A DNA stretch of 64,000 nt, taken from contig NZ_NWTM01000001.1 in NCBI RefSeq assembly GCF_004137795.1, positions 2,655,229-2,719,228 on the forward strand, written 5' to 3'. The notes under the pieces were generated by a model. The model did no database searches. It saw nothing but the letters and a program-made list of their open reading frames with translations, and had not been told where the DNA came from. Shown one piece after another: positions 63,553 to 64,000 of this stretch. The stretch comes from Pectobacterium zantedeschiae. GTDB lineage: Bacteria > Pseudomonadota > Gammaproteobacteria > Enterobacterales > Enterobacteriaceae. A program made the translations under genes and the position numbers. The stretch's first letter is position 1; every line of letters starts with the position of its first letter.

Positions 63553-64000
63553 CTATTGCGCCAGCAGGCGAACCACTCGCACCAGCGCGGGCGATGCCAT
63601 AATGGCGATAATCGGTGGCAAAATCAGCGCCATCAACGGCACGCTCAACTGCGCAGGCAATTTCCCGGCCTTCTCTTCCAGCCCCAAAATCAGCGTTTTA
63701 CGGCTTTCATCTGCAATCGTACGCAGCGCCTGAGACAGTGGGGTTCCGTAGCGCTCCGCCTGAATCAGCGTCGCCACCATACTTTCAATCTCGCTGACCC
63801 GTGTACGTTCCGCCAGATGCTTCATCGCCAGCGTACGATCCGACAGGATCTGTAATTCGGCAGCGGTGTAGTGCAATTCATCCGCCATTTCCGGTGAAGA
63901 TAGCCCTAATTCCTTCGATACCACCTGCAACACGCGTCCGATAGGCAGCCCAGCTTCGGCGCAGACCACCATCAGATCCAGCGCGTCCGGCACCGCACGC
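63553..64000 (-). CDS. tadC: TadC-like inner-membrane platform protein (partial)
   Basis: About 149 codons, open to the right window edge, so the N-terminus is missing. It has the type II secretion F domain (PDALDLMVVCAEAGLPIGRV, SRKTLILGLEEKAGKLPAQL) and a final membrane helix (LMALILPPIIAIMASPALVR). TadB and TadC together form the inner-membrane base of the Flp pilus. The spacer to tadD is 105 bp. Confidence 0.9.
   Translation of the reverse strand, partial: RAVPDALDLMVVCAEAGLPIGRVLQVVSKELGLSSPEMADELHYTAAELQILSDRTLAMKHLAERTRVSEIESMVATLIQAERYGTPLSQALRTIADESRKTLILGLEEKAGKLPAQLSVPLMALILPPIIAIMASPALVRVVRLLAQ

Overview
The window looks like the chromosome of a soft-rot enterobacterium, most likely Pectobacterium. 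The clues are a rhamnogalacturonate lyase of the RhiE type, an oligogalacturonide-type GPH transporter preceded by a KdgR-like box, a xyloside transporter/xylosidase pair, a 127-bp ERIC element, NifJ, and an Flp/Tad pilus locus. This is inference from gene content; no database search was possible.

Positions 1-9.1 kb are an accessory island. A P4-type satellite prophage enters from the left edge with a late operon on the minus strand (sid, then an Ogr/Delta zinc-finger activator running off the window). Divergent from it on the plus strand is the replication/immunity operon: vis (AlpA-type), small ORFs, overlapping Ash/Icd-like frames, a DUF5375-like ORF and the alpha primase-helicase. Downstream of alpha are two toxin-antitoxin modules. 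One is TacA/TacT-like (DUF1778 + GNAT). The other is a Fic toxin whose antitoxin seems to be a winged-helix protein fused to a YhfG-like inhibitor. The fic cassette lies between two copies of a 37-bp perfect direct repeat that carries alpha-iteron-like sequence. The island fades into decayed DNA: a 60-bp relic of a second alpha gene, a frameshifted DUF1493 gene and a truncated STM2901-like partner.

Positions 9.1-43.4 kb are mostly housekeeping and catabolic: a secreted protein and a membrane protein of unknown function, an amino-acid-binding protein, a LysE-type exporter, a GNAT, a LysR regulator, xyloside transport and GH43 xylosidase, nifJ, cytochrome b561, a nitrilase-family amidase, an L,D-transpeptidase, metY, a mannitol-dehydrogenase-family oxidoreductase, the KdgR-boxed GPH transporter, an AI-2E-family membrane protein, a FecI/FecR/TonB-receptor iron system with a Fur box, an orphan PAS protein, acs-yjcH-actP with a CRP-like site, and the PL4 lyase.

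Positions 43.7-64.0 kb form one long co-directional minus-strand block and hold the most unusual biology. The Tad genes tadC (cut by the window edge), tadD, tadE, tadF and a tadG-like gene are followed 58 bp later by a gene for a protein of about 3220 residues that starts with a LEPR-type N-terminal motif. This protein alternates beta-propeller-like and cadherin/Ig-like modules. It is followed by four tightly packed genes: a TolC-like outer-membrane lipoprotein, a periplasmic adaptor, a GAF-HlyD membrane adaptor, and a site-2-protease (M50)/HlyD fusion. No ABC ATPase is present. I infer a dedicated, ABC-less export and processing system for the giant surface protein, possibly co-expressed with the Flp pilus for attachment or biofilm formation.
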